From the NCBI RefSeq assembly GCF_002157685.2, contig NZ_AP026738.1, forward strand, positions 1,054,001 to 1,118,000: a stretch of DNA of 64,000 bases, given 5' to 3'. The first letter of the stretch is position 1; each line of letters starts with the position of its first letter. Below are positions 53,387 through 63,166 of the stretch, piece after piece. The position numbers and the translations under genes were made by a program. The stretch comes from Comamonas thiooxydans (GTDB lineage: Bacteria > Pseudomonadota > Gammaproteobacteria > Burkholderiales > Burkholderiaceae_C). Below the pieces are notes generated by a model. The model worked only from the letters and a program-made list of their open reading frames with translations, was not told the DNA's origin and made no database searches.

Positions 53387-55738
53387 ATGAGTGTTGTGCT
53401 GACCCTGATCGCCATTGCGGCGCTGGCCCTGTGTTTGCTGATCTGGCTGATATCGCGTTTGCGCGCTGACGCCAGACCCGAGTCGTCTGCAACTGCCGGG
53501 CAGGAGGCCGATCAGCCTGCGGGCCAGGCCAGAGCCCTGCCGGAGGCGGCGGCGCAGACGGCCTCCGGCCAGGAGCTTTCGGCGCAGGCGGATATGGCGT
53601 CAGAGGCCAGCAGGGATGTGAATTTTCGCCCCCAGGGCGAGCGCGGCATGGGCGGTCCCATCTATGGCGATGTGCTGTGTGCGGACGGCGTCTATCTGCC
53701 CCATGTCTGGGAGATGGACATGCACACCTCCTATGACGGGCGCTGGCTGCGCACGGGCTTTTATGACAGCGAGACCGCCCATCTGGTCGATCGCAAATCA
53801 CGTCGTAGCTGGGTGATCAGCAAGCCGGAAGGCGAGTTGCTGGATGCCATCCACTGGCGCATGCCGCGCTGGAGCGGCGAGAGCATCAACGAAAGCGGCA
53901 TTGCCGACGACGCGCATGTGATCATGTCCGATGCAAGCTTCGAGGCTTGGCTGGGCGAGCATATGGCTGCGCAGCCGCAGTCCCTGCTGCAGGTGGTGGA
54001 TCTCTGGGTGCCGGCAGACTGCCTGCCGGCCGAAGTCGCCCGGCCCATGCCGACTCTGCCGCAACCGGCTCAGCCCACCCCGGTGCCGCCGGTGACACTG
54101 CAGCGCCACTGGCCGGCTTCGCTGCGCAAGCTGCGCTACCCCATGGCCCCGCTGCAGAATCCGCACTGGCAACTGATGCTGGGTGAATCCGCCCAGCCCT
54201 GGGTGCTGGACGAGAGCCACAGCATGGTCTGGCGTGCCGATGCCCAGGCCTTTGCGCTCTATGCCTATCCCACTCAGGGCGATGCCAGCCAGGCCAGCCT
54301 GCGGCTGGCCGTCTGGACCATGGAGCGCGGCTGGCAGCAATGGCCGGAGTTGATGCCCGAGGATCGCAAACCCTGGGCGCTGGGCCTGGCCTGGTCGGGT
54401 GATGAGCAGGAGTCCGGTGTCTTGCCGCTGAGCTGGCTCAATGAGCTGCTGCTGCAGAAAGTGCAGCTCGATATGCCCGAGACCGAGCGTCTGCACGATG
54501 GCACCAGCATCAGCTGCGCCATGAGCGAGGTGGATGTCTGCGTCGCCCATCAGCGCGATGGCCAGCCCATCATCAAACCCTCGCTACCCGTGAGCTTCGA
54601 CTGGCTGCGTGATCCGGCGCAGCCCGCGCTGTGGCGCGCGCAGAGTGAGCCGCTCAAGGGCCAGCGCCTGATCTGGACCCTGTCCAAGCCTGCCAGGGAG
54701 GAGCTGGGCGAAACGGCGGCCTACAACCTCCAATGGGGCGAGCGCCATCTGCCCGGCACCTGGGCGCTGGAGCATGTGATCGTGCAGGGGCGCTGGGCGA
54801 TTCTCATGCCGCACGGCCGTGCACCGATTCGCGGTGGAAGCGGCAGCCTGCAGGTCTGGGACGGGGAGCGCCTGCAAAGCGTGGACCTGCCCTGGCCCGT
54901 GGTGCGGCTGGCCGCTGTTCCATCCGTCAAGAGCGGTATGGCCGCTCGCATGCGCGTGCTGGCGCTGACGGCCAGTCTGGCGGACAAGGACTGGGACCCC
55001 GCCACCGCATCCTGGCGCTGGCCTTTGCAATCCGTATCAGCCAGTCATCTGGCAAGACCCGACTGGCGTCCGCTTTACTCAGAGCGCGAGCTGGCGCCCG
55101 ATGCGCAAGGGCGCTGGCAATTGCTGCCGCGCTGGCGCGAGGTGAGACAGATTCAGCACCCCTGCTCCGACGGCGACTATGTCTGGCGTGACGAGGTACG
55201 CGGCGACACCGTCTGGTGGTGGGGTGGCGTGAACGAGCGCGTCAACCACTATTGGCAGCATGATGAACCTCGCAAGGACGGCGTGATCATGACGCGCAGC
55301 GGCCTGGCGTTTTGCGGCGTCGGGCCCTGCGCCTGTCCCCATCCTTCAGGTGAAGGCTGGGCCTTGCTGGAGCCCGTGGAGACACGCTATGGCGAGCTGG
55401 GGCAGTGGCAGCTGCACTGGCTCAACCCCGTGGAAAAGGAAGTGCGTACGCTGGCGATCAAGGCGCGCATGCCGGTGCTGCAGGGCTGGGATGCTCAGGG
55501 CCTGCATTGGCAGGATCTGCCCTTGCCCGATGCTGAGTTGCAGCAGGGCGGGGCGAACGCGGTTCAAAAGTCTCGGACAGAGTCGGCGGCGTCGCGTCAG
55601 CTGGTGGTGGCGCAGACCTGGCAGCGTGCTGCCGTCGAGCCTCTGCGCCAGGGCATGAACGGGCTGTGGCTGCGCATTCAGGATCTGCGTTATGCCGAGG
55701 CTTTGCTGGGGCAGGATGACTGCCCTTGGAAGGGTTGA
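53387..55738 (+). CDS. Unassigned large membrane-anchored protein, Trp-rich
   Basis: I do not recognise this 783-residue protein. It has one N-terminal membrane helix (LTLIAIAALALCLLIWLIS, residues about 5-25) followed by Arg-rich SRLRADAR, so by the positive-inside rule the large remainder is probably cytoplasmic. Residues 30-85 are an Ala/Gln/Glu-rich low-complexity linker. From residue 88 the chain is globular and very rich in Trp, with recurring short segments of the form WxxxxPW and RWxLLPRW, suggesting repeated beta strands such as a propeller. The segment GVGPCACPHPSGEG near residue 640 is Cys-containing and could bind metal. The only neighbour in the same direction is the chemoreceptor, separated by a terminator. 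Confidence 0.8.
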   Translation: MSVVLTLIAIAALALCLLIWLISRLRADARPESSATAGQEADQPAGQARALPEAAAQTASGQELSAQADMASEASRDVNFRPQGERGMGGPIYGDVLCADGVYLPHVWEMDMHTSYDGRWLRTGFYDSETAHLVDRKSRRSWVISKPEGELLDAIHWRMPRWSGESINESGIADDAHVIMSDASFEAWLGEHMAAQPQSLLQVVDLWVPADCLPAEVARPMPTLPQPAQPTPVPPVTLQRHWPASLRKLRYPMAPLQNPHWQLMLGESAQPWVLDESHSMVWRADAQAFALYAYPTQGDASQASLRLAVWTMERGWQQWPELMPEDRKPWALGLAWSGDEQESGVLPLSWLNELLLQKVQLDMPETERLHDGTSISCAMSEVDVCVAHQRDGQPIIKPSLPVSFDWLRDPAQPALWRAQSEPLKGQRLIWTLSKPAREELGETAAYNLQWGERHLPGTWALEHVIVQGRWAILMPHGRAPIRGGSGSLQVWDGERLQSVDLPWPVVRLAAVPSVKSGMAARMRVLALTASLADKDWDPATASWRWPLQSVSASHLARPDWRPLYSERELAPDAQGRWQLLPRWREVRQIQHPCSDGDYVWRDEVRGDTVWWWGGVNERVNHYWQHDEPRKDGVIMTRSGLAFCGVGPCACPHPSGEGWALLEPVETRYGELGQWQLHWLNPVEKEVRTLAIKARMPVLQGWDAQGLHWQDLPLPDAELQQGGANAVQKSRTESAASRQLVVAQTWQRAAVEPLRQGMNGLWLRIQDLRYAEALLGQDDCPWKG

Positions 55739-55772
55739 TCCTCCTGAGCCGCTTTGCGGCTTCTCCCTGAGG

Positions 55773-55804
55773 GGCAGCAGCCTTGGGACGGGGCTGCTGC
55801 CTTT
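55773..55804 (+). terminator. Intrinsic terminator between the unassigned gene and queF
   Basis: A 10-bp GC-rich stem (55773-55782 with 55792-55801) precedes a short T run. It lies between convergent genes. A weaker hairpin of GCCGC with GCGGC lies just upstream. Confidence 0.7.
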
Positions 55805-55822
55805 GATTGGGTCGTGCCGGTG

Positions 55823-56668
55823 CTACTGGCGTGCCGTACGCACATTGGCGGGCAGGGCGCCCGGGTGGCTGGTACGGAAGGGGTTGATGTCCAGGCCGCC
55901 GCGGCGTGTGTAGCGGGCGTAGACGGCCAGCTTGATGGGTTTGCAGCGAGTCCAGATGTCCATGAAGATGCGTTCCACGCATTGCTCATGGAATTCATTG
56001 TGGTTGCGAAAGCTCACCAGGTACTGCAGCAGACCTTCCTGGTCGATTTGCGCGCCGCTGTATTGAATCTGCACACTGCCCCAGTCGGGCTGGCCGGTGA
56101 CCAGACAGTTGCTCTTGAGCAGGTTGCTGACCAGGGTTTCGTTGACGGGGGCTTCGTCGTGGTTGGCGCGCAGCAGCTCGGGAGCCGGCGTGTACTGGGT
56201 GCACTCCACATCGAGGCGGTCCAGCAGTAGACCGTCCAGCTCATGCACTTGCTGGGCATCGAACTGGTCCGCCTGCAGCAGCCGCACGCCCACGCTGCCC
56301 TTTGCCTCGCTGCCGCGCCAGGTGGCCTCGGACAGATCGGTGCGCAGGCGCGCCAGCACCTCGCTGGCGTCGGCAAAACGGGTGTTGTTGAAGCTGTTCA
56401 GATACAGCTTGAAGGACTTGCTCTCGATCAGGTTGGGCGTTTCGCAGGGGATGGTGAAATGCGCCAGCGCTACCTGGGGCTTGCCGCGCAGATTGAGCCA
56501 GGAAACTTCGAATGAAGTCCACAGATCGGCGCCAAAGAACGGTGGGTTGATGGCGGCGCCGATTTCCTCGCGCTTGGTCAGGCGTGGCAGGGGAAAGAGC
56601 AGGGACGCGTCGTACTGGTCCACATAGGCCGAGCTTTTGCCCAGCTGCGATTGTTCAGGGGTGTGCAT
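55823..56668 (-). CDS. queF: NADPH-dependent 7-cyano-7-deazaguanine reductase
   Basis: The 281-residue enzyme reduces preQ0 to preQ1 in queuosine tRNA modification. It is the long bimodular (YqfD/QueF-II) form. The QueF motif is present as [17 protein letters not shown] in the N-terminal half, and the catalytic cysteine lies in [15 protein letters not shown] with the following Asp. [18 protein letters not shown] sequence ([18 protein letters not shown]) closes the active site. Length matches E. coli QueF (282). No other queuosine gene is in view. It is transcribed leftward and preceded by a dispersed repeat. Confidence 0.94.
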   Translation of the reverse strand: MHTPEQSQLGKSSAYVDQYDASLLFPLPRLTKREEIGAAINPPFFGADLWTSFEVSWLNLRGKPQVALAHFTIPCETPNLIESKSFKLYLNSFNNTRFADASEVLARLRTDLSEATWRGSEAKGSVGVRLLQADQFDAQQVHELDGLLLDRLDVECTQYTPAPELLRANHDEAPVNETLVSNLLKSNCLVTGQPDWGSVQIQYSGAQIDQEGLLQYLVSFRNHNEFHEQCVERIFMDIWTRCKPIKLAVYARYTRRGGLDINPFRTSHPGALPANVRTARQ

Positions 56669-56689
56669 GATTCAAAAACAAAATGGCCA

Positions 56690-56742
56690 GCAGTAGAAAA
56701 GATAGCTGCTGGCACTTTATGGGTAAGGGCTGGAGCCTGTTT
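56690..56742. repeat. Dispersed intergenic repeat, copy 5
   Basis: GATAGCTGCTGGCACTTTAT then GGGCTGGAGCCTGTTTTTAT form the compact version of the family, close to the form I recall as common in Comamonadaceae gaps. It lies exactly between the stop of the oxygenase gene and the queF start. Confidence 0.6.
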
Positions 56743-57642
56743 TTATTTGAACTCTCGTTCGCGCAGCCACTTGGTGGCAATCCATTTTTCGCCTTCCAGC
56801 ACGGGAGCGCCGCCGTGCAGGGTCTTGGTGGCCGGGTCGGGCCGGTTATAGCTGAAGAATACGGCATTGCCACGGCGCGGAACGACCTGCAGCCCTACAT
56901 CGGGAAAGGTGGTTGCGCCGCCGCGCGCGGGCTCGTTGAGATACATGACCAGGGTTCCCACGCGCTGGCCGCCACGCTTGAGTATGGTCGGCGTGCCGGG
57001 CTCGTCGGGTGCGAAGTAATCGTAATGCGGCTTGTATTCGGCGCCTGGGCGGTAGTGCAGCACCTGCATGCCCTCGCCGTTTTCCAGCGGCCAGTTCAGC
57101 AGCCTGGCAATGCGCTGCTCCACACGGCCGATAAGATCGTTTTCTCCGCGCTGGAAGAACATGCCATTGCTGGTGCGGTCGTCGTTGACGGCCTCGCCAC
57201 CGCTCTGGTTGTCCACGGTCAGCGAGCGCCGCATGCGCGGGCGGGCTGCTGCGATGATGGCATCGCACTCCTCGTCGGAGAGCAGATTGCCGAACACCAC
57301 CACGCGTGGATGGCGCACGCTCATCAGTACATGGACATCGCGATCGCCGGCATGGACGCAGCAGGGATCGGTCAGCAGGTCGGGCTCTGGAACGCCCGAC
57401 TCATGGACTTGCACTGCCACTTCGGCTTCGGGCCTGGCTGCTGCGAAAGGCAGGGGCAGTTCACCCTCTTCGGGCAGGGCCAGCGCGCGGCGCGCCAGAT
57501 GCTCGGCCCAGCCAGCCTTGCGCATGGATTGCAGCAGCGATGGCAGCGGCACGCCGGAGGCGCTTTGCGCGCGCACCCATTGCATCAGCTCGGGTGTCAG
57601 GCCGGGAGGTGTGACGAACTCGTCTTGGGTGGAGGTGCTCAT
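56743..57642 (-). CDS. 2OG-Fe(II) oxygenase, prolyl 4-hydroxylase-like
   Basis: The 299-residue protein has a C-terminal Fe(II)/2-oxoglutarate dioxygenase domain of the P4Hc type. The iron ligands are the HxD in YKPHYDYFAP and the distal His in KTLHGGAPVLEGEKW, whose Lys binds 2-oxoglutarate. The preceding FGNLLSDEECDAIIAAARPR is the domain entry. The N-terminal 90 residues resemble a small helical module of unknown role. The ATG at 57642 gives MSTSTQDEF; a start 12 codons upstream is possible. Bacterial homologues hydroxylate proline in proteins such as EF-Tu, but the target here is unknown. It is 45 bases downstream of yaaA on the same strand. Confidence 0.88.
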   Translation of the reverse strand: MSTSTQDEFVTPPGLTPELMQWVRAQSASGVPLPSLLQSMRKAGWAEHLARRALALPEEGELPLPFAAARPEAEVAVQVHESGVPEPDLLTDPCCVHAGDRDVHVLMSVRHPRVVVFGNLLSDEECDAIIAAARPRMRRSLTVDNQSGGEAVNDDRTSNGMFFQRGENDLIGRVEQRIARLLNWPLENGEGMQVLHYRPGAEYKPHYDYFAPDEPGTPTILKRGGQRVGTLVMYLNEPARGGATTFPDVGLQVVPRRGNAVFFSYNRPDPATKTLHGGAPVLEGEKWIATKWLREREFK

Positions 57643-57687
57643 GTCGACAATGCTAGTGTGCACTGATGCCGATTTCAATGCGCGGCG

Positions 57688-58488
57688 TCAGTCTTGCAGC
57701 TTGCGGCGGAACACCAGCTTGCCGGGCGTGCTGGCCTGCTCGGCCAGCGCATAGCCTTCCAGATCGAACTTGCGCAGGTCGGCCACCTTCCTGGCCTTGT
57801 GCTGAACGGCCCAGCGCACCATCAGCCCGCGTGCGCGCTTGGCATGGAAGCTGATGATCTTGTACTTGCCGCCCTTGAAGTCCTCGAAAACGCATTCGAC
57901 CACGGGGGCCTTGAGTGCCTTGAGATCAACGGCCTTGAAGTATTCCTGCGATGCCAGGTTGACGACAATGCGCTCGGCATGGGCGTCACCGTGCTCGGCT
58001 TGAGTGGCACTGCGCTCGTTCAGGTAGTCGGCAATCTGGGTTCCCCAGAACTGATAGAGGTTGCTGCCCTTGGCGTTTTCCAGCCGGGTGCCCATCTCCA
58101 GGCGATAGGGCTGCAGCAGGTCCAGCGGGCGCAGCACGCCGTAGAGGCCGCTCAGGATCACGACATGCTCCTGGGCCCAGTCCAGCTCCCTGGGCTTGAG
58201 GCTGGCGGCATTCAGACCTTCGTAGACATCGCCATTGAAGGCCAGCACGGCCTGGCGCGAGTTCCTGGTGGTGAACTTGGAACTGAACGCTTCGTAGCGG
58301 CCCACATTGAGTACGGCCAGCTTGTCGCTGATGCTCATGAGCTCGGAAATCTGCTGGGGCGATTTCTCGCGCAGCACTGCGATCAGTTCCAGGGGCTGCT
58401 TTTTGAAAACCGGCAGCGTGTGCGGCAACTCGGCGGAAACAGGGCTTTCATAGTCCAGCGATTTGGCCGGAGAGATCAGAAACAACAT
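57688..58488 (-). CDS. yaaA: Peroxide stress protein YaaA (DUF328)
   Basis: The 266-residue protein belongs to the YaaA/DUF328 family. E. coli YaaA binds DNA and limits iron-driven damage during hydrogen peroxide stress. Family signatures are MLFLISPAKSLDYESP, VILSGLYGVLRPLDLLQPYR, EMGTRLENAKGSNLY and SFHAKRARGLMVRWAV. Length is standard. The ATG at 58488 matches the family start; a TTG six codons earlier is possible. A strong terminator separates it from rne upstream, and the oxygenase gene follows closely, so the two may be co-transcribed. Confidence 0.93.
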   Translation of the reverse strand: MLFLISPAKSLDYESPVSAELPHTLPVFKKQPLELIAVLREKSPQQISELMSISDKLAVLNVGRYEAFSSKFTTRNSRQAVLAFNGDVYEGLNAASLKPRELDWAQEHVVILSGLYGVLRPLDLLQPYRLEMGTRLENAKGSNLYQFWGTQIADYLNERSATQAEHGDAHAERIVVNLASQEYFKAVDLKALKAPVVECVFEDFKGGKYKIISFHAKRARGLMVRWAVQHKARKVADLRKFDLEGYALAEQASTPGKLVFRRKLQD

Positions 58489-58525
58489 GGCTTGACGTTC
58501 ACTCAATCAAAGAAAGGGCGCATGA

Positions 58526-58573
58526 AAAAGGGCCAAGGCCCCATCCACCGAAGTGGACGGTCCCCTTGGCCCT
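58526..58573 (-). terminator. Intrinsic terminator after rne
   Basis: A 10-bp stem (58529-58538 with 58564-58573) encloses a further small hairpin (GTCCACTTCGGTGGA on the minus strand). The A run at its left gives a T run for leftward transcription, about 25 bases past the rne stop. Confidence 0.8.
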
Positions 58574-58595
58574 GTGATGCCGGAAGGCAGTCTGC

Positions 58596-61568
58596 TTAGG
58601 CGTTGATACCTGCAGCCTGTTCTTCCTTCTCGAACGGCAGCTGCATCAGGCTCAGATCCTTGCGGGTCTCGACCAGAATCAGCGGGCCTTCGTCGAGCAC
58701 CACCACGGGCGGGCGCTCGCGCGGAATGCGCACGGGCTTGGGCTCGGCGGCAATCGCAGCCTGGACGGCGGCGATCTTTTCGGCATCGGAGTTGATCCAT
58801 TCCAGACCCGATGCGGCTGCCAGGGCTTGCAGCTCGTCAATCGGCAGCGCATAGCTCTGAGCCTTGGGCGTTGCGACTGCCGGGGCAGGAGCCTCGGTTT
58901 CAGCCACAGGTTCCACAGCGGCAGCCTGAGGCTCTGCGGTAGCCGCAGGTTCTGCTTGCACGGGCTGAGAGAGTTCTGCCACAGGAGCGACAGCCACCGC
59001 GGCTTCTGCTGCAACCACGGGCGCCTGCACTTCTGCAGCTACGGGCGCTGGCTCTGCCTGAGCCTGAGGTGCCACAGCATCAAAGTAGCTGCGGCGTGCC
59101 GGCTGCTCGTCAGCGTCTGCGGCAGGCACTTCGACCGGGGCCTGGGCTTCGGCAATCTGCTCGGCAGCCTGGCCTTCTGCCTGGGCATCGCGCGGTGCAC
59201 GGTCGCGGCGGTCACGGCCATAGCGGTCGCGCGAACGGCGCTGACGGGGCTCGCGAGCCTCGCCGCCTTGTGCGCCGTCCTGCACCTGAGCGTCAGAACC
59301 TTCGACCTGGGCGGTGTTCAGTACCGCTTCGTCGGACACGGCCTGCATGACGGGCTGGGCATCGGCGTTGCGATTCTGGCGCTCGCGGCGGCCTTCACCA
59401 CGTTCGCCGCGCTCATTGCGTTCCGCACGCTCACCGCGTTCCTGGCGGTTGCGCTCGGGCTTGGGAGCTGCGTTGAACTCTTCGCCATTCAGCGCGGCTT
59501 CTGCCACCTGGGGCTGGCGGTCGTCGCGGCGCTCGTTGCGTTCGCCACCGCGGCGGTTGCCGCGCTCGGGGCGCTGTTGCTGCTCGGGACGCTCGTTGCG
59601 TTGCTGCTCATCACGGCCCTGGGCATTGCGGCGGTTGTTGCGGTCACCGCGTTCGCTGCCATTGCGCTCCGCGCTGTTGCGGTCGCTGCGCTCGTTGCGG
59701 TCACCGCCACGGCGATTGCGGTCACCGCCACGGCCTTCGCCTCGGCGGCCGTCGCGGCTGCCTTCACGGGCGGCAGGGGCGGGAGCCTCGGCCACGGGAG
59801 CGGGCGCTGCCACGGGAGCCGGCGCGCCAAAGCCGAACAGATTCTTGAGCCAGGCAAAGAAGCCTTGCTCGCGCACCACTGGGCGGGCTGCAGCGGGAGC
59901 AGGCGTCGCAGCAGCAGCGGCAGCGCGAGGCTGGCGGGGGGGACGAGGCTCGGCAATCGGCGCGGGAGCATCGGGCAGCACTCCCTTGATGACGGGAGTC
60001 TGCTTGTTGGTCGGCTCCTGTGAGCGGCGGGTGACGGTGGTCACCTCTTCGGGTTCGTCGGCCAGCTTGTAGCTGGCTTCCATGGATTCCAGGCGCGAGT
60101 CATCGTGCTTGAGGCGCTCGAGCTTGTAGTGCGGCGTGTCCATGGACTTGTTGGGCACCATGATCACGTTGACTCGCTGCTTGAGCTCGATCTTGGTGAT
60201 TTCGCTGCGCTTCTCGTTGAGCAGGAAGGACGCCACTTCCACGGGCACCTGGCAGTGCACGGCGGCCGTGTTGTCCTTCATGGACTCTTCCTGGATGATG
60301 CGCAGAATCTGCAGCGCCGAGCTTTCCGTGTCGCGGATGTGGCCCGAGCCGCCGCAGCGTGGGCAGTTGATGTGGGCGCCTTCGGACAAGGCGGGCTTGA
60401 GGCGCTGGCGGCTCATTTCCATCAGGCCGAACTTGCTGATGGTGCCGAACTGCACGCGGGCGCGGTCCTGGCGCAGGGCATCGCGCAGGCGGTTTTCCAC
60501 CTCGCGGCGGTTCTTGGCCTCTTCCATGTCGATGAAGTCGATCACGATCAGGCCGCCCAGGTCGCGCAGGCGCATCTGGCGCGCCACTTCGTCGGCTGCC
60601 TCGAGGTTGGTGCGGGTCGCGGTTTCTTCGATATCGCCGCCCTTGATGGCGCGGGCCGAGTTCACGTCCACGGAGACCAGGGCTTCGGTGTGGTCGATCA
60701 CGATGGCTCCGCCCGAAGGCAGGGTCACGGTGCGCGAGTAGGCGGACTCGATCTGGTGCTCGATCTGGAAGCGCGAGAACAGGGGGGCGTCATCGCGGTA
60801 GCGCTTGACGCGTGCAGCGTGCTCGGGCATCACATGTGCCATGAACTGCTGGGCCTGCTCGTAGATGTCATCGGTGTCGATCAGAATGTCGCCGATGTCA
60901 TTGTTGAAATAGTCGCGGATGGCGCGGATCACCAGGCTGGATTCCTGATAGATCAGGAAAGCACCCTTGGAGGCCTTGGCGGCACCGTCGATGGCGCTCC
61001 ACAGCTTGAGCAGATAGTTCAGGTCCCACTGCAGCTCGGGGGCCGAGCGGCCGATGCCGGCGGTGCGCGCAATGATGGACATGCCCTTGGGGTACTCGAG
61101 CTGGTCCATGGCCTCCTTGAGCTCAGCACGATCCTCGCCCTCGATGCGGCGCGAAACGCCACCGCCACGGGGGTTGTTGGGCATCAGCACCACATAGCGG
61201 CCGGCCAGCGAGATGAAGGTGGTCAGGGCTGCGCCCTTGTTGCCGCGCTCTTCCTTTTCGACCTGGACGATCAGCTCCTGACCTTCGCGGATCACGTCGT
61301 TGATGCGGGCCTGGCTGGGCGAGACGCCTTCGGCAAAGTATTGCTTGGAGATTTCCTTGAAGGGCAGAAAGCCGTGACGGTCTTCGCCGTAGTCCACAAA
61401 GCAGGCTTCGAGAGATGGCTCGACGCGGGTCACGACGGCCTTGTAGATATTGCCCTTGCGTTGTTCGCGACCTTCGATTTCGATCTCGTAGTCCAGCAGC
61501 TTCTGGCCGTCCACAATGGCCAGGCGGCGTTCTTCGGACTGCGTCGCGTTAATCAGCATCCGTTTCAT
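58596..61568 (-). CDS. rne: Ribonuclease E
   Basis: The 990-residue endonuclease starts most mRNA decay and processes rRNA and tRNA. The S1 domain is at about 35-125. The DNase I-like catalytic domain has Asp301 (VSVDVNSAR) and Asp344 (IVIDFIDME), matching the two Mg2+ ligands of E. coli. The zinc link CPRCGGSG (Cys402, Cys405) joins protomers. From about 510 on the tail is disordered: an Arg-rich stretch of repeated RGERNER-type units (about 620-790) for RNA binding, then an Ala/Pro/Glu-rich region, and a conserved C-terminal end. No canonical enolase-binding segment is recognisable. The tail is the expected degradosome scaffold. Confidence 0.96.
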   Translation of the reverse strand: MKRMLINATQSEERRLAIVDGQKLLDYEIEIEGREQRKGNIYKAVVTRVEPSLEACFVDYGEDRHGFLPFKEISKQYFAEGVSPSQARINDVIREGQELIVQVEKEERGNKGAALTTFISLAGRYVVLMPNNPRGGGVSRRIEGEDRAELKEAMDQLEYPKGMSIIARTAGIGRSAPELQWDLNYLLKLWSAIDGAAKASKGAFLIYQESSLVIRAIRDYFNNDIGDILIDTDDIYEQAQQFMAHVMPEHAARVKRYRDDAPLFSRFQIEHQIESAYSRTVTLPSGGAIVIDHTEALVSVDVNSARAIKGGDIEETATRTNLEAADEVARQMRLRDLGGLIVIDFIDMEEAKNRREVENRLRDALRQDRARVQFGTISKFGLMEMSRQRLKPALSEGAHINCPRCGGSGHIRDTESSALQILRIIQEESMKDNTAAVHCQVPVEVASFLLNEKRSEITKIELKQRVNVIMVPNKSMDTPHYKLERLKHDDSRLESMEASYKLADEPEEVTTVTRRSQEPTNKQTPVIKGVLPDAPAPIAEPRPPRQPRAAAAAATPAPAAARPVVREQGFFAWLKNLFGFGAPAPVAAPAPVAEAPAPAAREGSRDGRRGEGRGGDRNRRGGDRNERSDRNSAERNGSERGDRNNRRNAQGRDEQQRNERPEQQQRPERGNRRGGERNERRDDRQPQVAEAALNGEEFNAAPKPERNRQERGERAERNERGERGEGRRERQNRNADAQPVMQAVSDEAVLNTAQVEGSDAQVQDGAQGGEAREPRQRRSRDRYGRDRRDRAPRDAQAEGQAAEQIAEAQAPVEVPAADADEQPARRSYFDAVAPQAQAEPAPVAAEVQAPVVAAEAAVAVAPVAELSQPVQAEPAATAEPQAAAVEPVAETEAPAPAVATPKAQSYALPIDELQALAAASGLEWINSDAEKIAAVQAAIAAEPKPVRIPRERPPVVVLDEGPLILVETRKDLSLMQLPFEKEEQAAGINA

Positions 61569-62117
61569 GATGCACTTCCTTTATTCGTTTTATGAGGCAC
61601 GTTGGTCACAGACCAACGCACCTTTGACTGGTAATCAAAGACAGGCTCAACAGGAGCCGTGATGCCAGACGAACGAGTTGAAACGGATGAGGAATCTGGG
61701 GCGGTACAGGACGGCGCTACTGGCCTGATCTCAAGTCAGTAGCGGAGGTACAGGCCGGGGGACGAGCGGGAGAGGACGCGCATGCAGACGGGGTACAAAA
61801 GAAGCCGACGCGCGTGCTAGGGAGGTGGGTGGTTTCTTCGAGACATGACTCGTCCCGGGGGCCGGCCGTGCCTTGCCCCAGAGGTTGATCAGCAATGTCC
61901 AAAAGATCCACATGCTCGTTGAGAGAACCGACAGTTGCAGGCTGCTTTTGCCTGGACAACTGCACGGTATGAGATTCCGTATCAGTGTTTCAATTCGTCA
62001 GCCTTTGCCAGGCTCTCACAGGCTGCTGCAGCTCATCTTGACTGCAATTTGCGTGTGCAAAACTGGCGGGCATCGACCTGCCTGTGCGGTGGGAAATGAT
62101 TGTTTGGACTAAACTCC
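61569..62117 (-). promoter_or_regulatory. Long rne leader and divergent rne/rluC control region
   Basis: No gene is seen in these 549 bases. Next to the rne start three hairpins follow each other: 61600-61618 (perfect 8-bp stem, 3-nt loop), 61622-61640 (6 bp) and 61644-61658 (5 bp), with a further 6-bp pair at 61717-61742. In E. coli the rne leader has three stem-loops through which RNase E controls its own mRNA; this leader may work likewise, though the sequence is not the same. Confidence 0.6.
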
Positions 62118-63158
62118 ATGCGAATCAATCACTTACAACTAAGCTCGGCACAGGTGAAACACATTATAGAGGGCAAACCGGCACAGGACCGGTCCCAGAA
62201 TACGGCCACGGCCTCGGTACGGCTGATCGAGGTCGATGAAGACTCCGCCGGACAGCGACTCGACAACTTTCTCATGCGCCACCTCAAGGGGGTGCCCAAG
62301 ACCCATGTCTACCGCATCATCCGCAGTGGTGAGGTGCGCATCAACAAGGGGCGCGTGAGTGCAGAGACCCGGGTTCAGCCCGGCGATGTGGTGCGTCTTC
62401 CCCCGGTCCGGATTTCCGACAAGGTGGCTGAAAAAGCGGAACGCCCGGCGCCGGCTAAGGACTTTCCCGCACTGTTGGATGACGAACACATGCTTGCATT
62501 GTCCAAGCCTGCCGGCGTGGCCGTGCATGGAGGCTCGGGCGTGAGCTTTGGCGTCATCGAGCAACTGCGCCAGGCGCGTCCCGATGCCAAGTTCCTCGAG
62601 TTGGTGCACCGGCTGGATCGCGAAACCTCGGGCATTTTGCTGGTCGCCAAAAAGCGTTCCGCACTCATCAATCTGCAGGACCAGTTTCGCGAGCGCGAGA
62701 CCGGCAAGACCTATCTGGCACTGGTGCAAGGAGCCTGGCCGGCCAACAAGAAGGTCATCGATCTGCCGCTGCACAAGTATCTGCAGGCCGACGGCGAGCG
62801 CCGCGTGCGCGTGACCACGGCCGATGACCCGGATGGAATGCGTTCCATCACCCTGGTCAAGGTCAGAAAGCTGATCGAGCCGCGCCCCTTGCAGGGGCTG
62901 CCTGCCATGAGTCTGCTGGAGGTGACCATCAAGACGGGTCGTACCCACCAGATCCGAGTGCATCTGTCCTCGCAGGGGCATCCCATCGTGGGCGATGACA
63001 AATATGGTGATTTTGATCTCAACCGTCGTGTGCAAAAGCAGGGCCTCAAGCGCATGTTTCTGCACGCCTGGCGGCTACAGTTCAATCATCCCGCCAGCGG
63101 CGAGCGTGTCGAGCTGCGCGCCGAGCTGCCGCCGGAGCTGGCGGATTTTGTGAACTGA
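62118..63158 (+). CDS. rluC: 23S rRNA pseudouridine synthase RluC
   Basis: The 346-residue enzyme converts uridines in 23S rRNA (955, 2504 and 2580 in E. coli) to pseudouridine. An S4 RNA-binding domain lies at about 45-105 (AGQRLDNFLMRHLKGVPKTH, split). The synthase domain has the catalytic aspartate in LVHRLDRETSGILLVAKK and the family ends TGRTHQIRVHLSSQGHPIVGDDKYG (split). The ATG at 62118 is used; TTG at 62100 is in frame. It is divergent from rne, as in E. coli, and 8 bases ahead of a HAD phosphatase gene with which it is likely co-transcribed. Confidence 0.93.
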   Translation: MRINHLQLSSAQVKHIIEGKPAQDRSQNTATASVRLIEVDEDSAGQRLDNFLMRHLKGVPKTHVYRIIRSGEVRINKGRVSAETRVQPGDVVRLPPVRISDKVAEKAERPAPAKDFPALLDDEHMLALSKPAGVAVHGGSGVSFGVIEQLRQARPDAKFLELVHRLDRETSGILLVAKKRSALINLQDQFRERETGKTYLALVQGAWPANKKVIDLPLHKYLQADGERRVRVTTADDPDGMRSITLVKVRKLIEPRPLQGLPAMSLLEVTIKTGRTHQIRVHLSSQGHPIVGDDKYGDFDLNRRVQKQGLKRMFLHAWRLQFNHPASGERVELRAELPPELADFVN

Positions 63159-63166
63159 CAGGCTTC

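Noticed and set aside
58827-61595. Two long plus-strand frames (398 and 496 codons) opposite rne
   Set aside because: They mirror the Arg/Glu-rich and catalytic parts of RNase E. Hydrophobic look of the first is a consequence of the biased rne tail.
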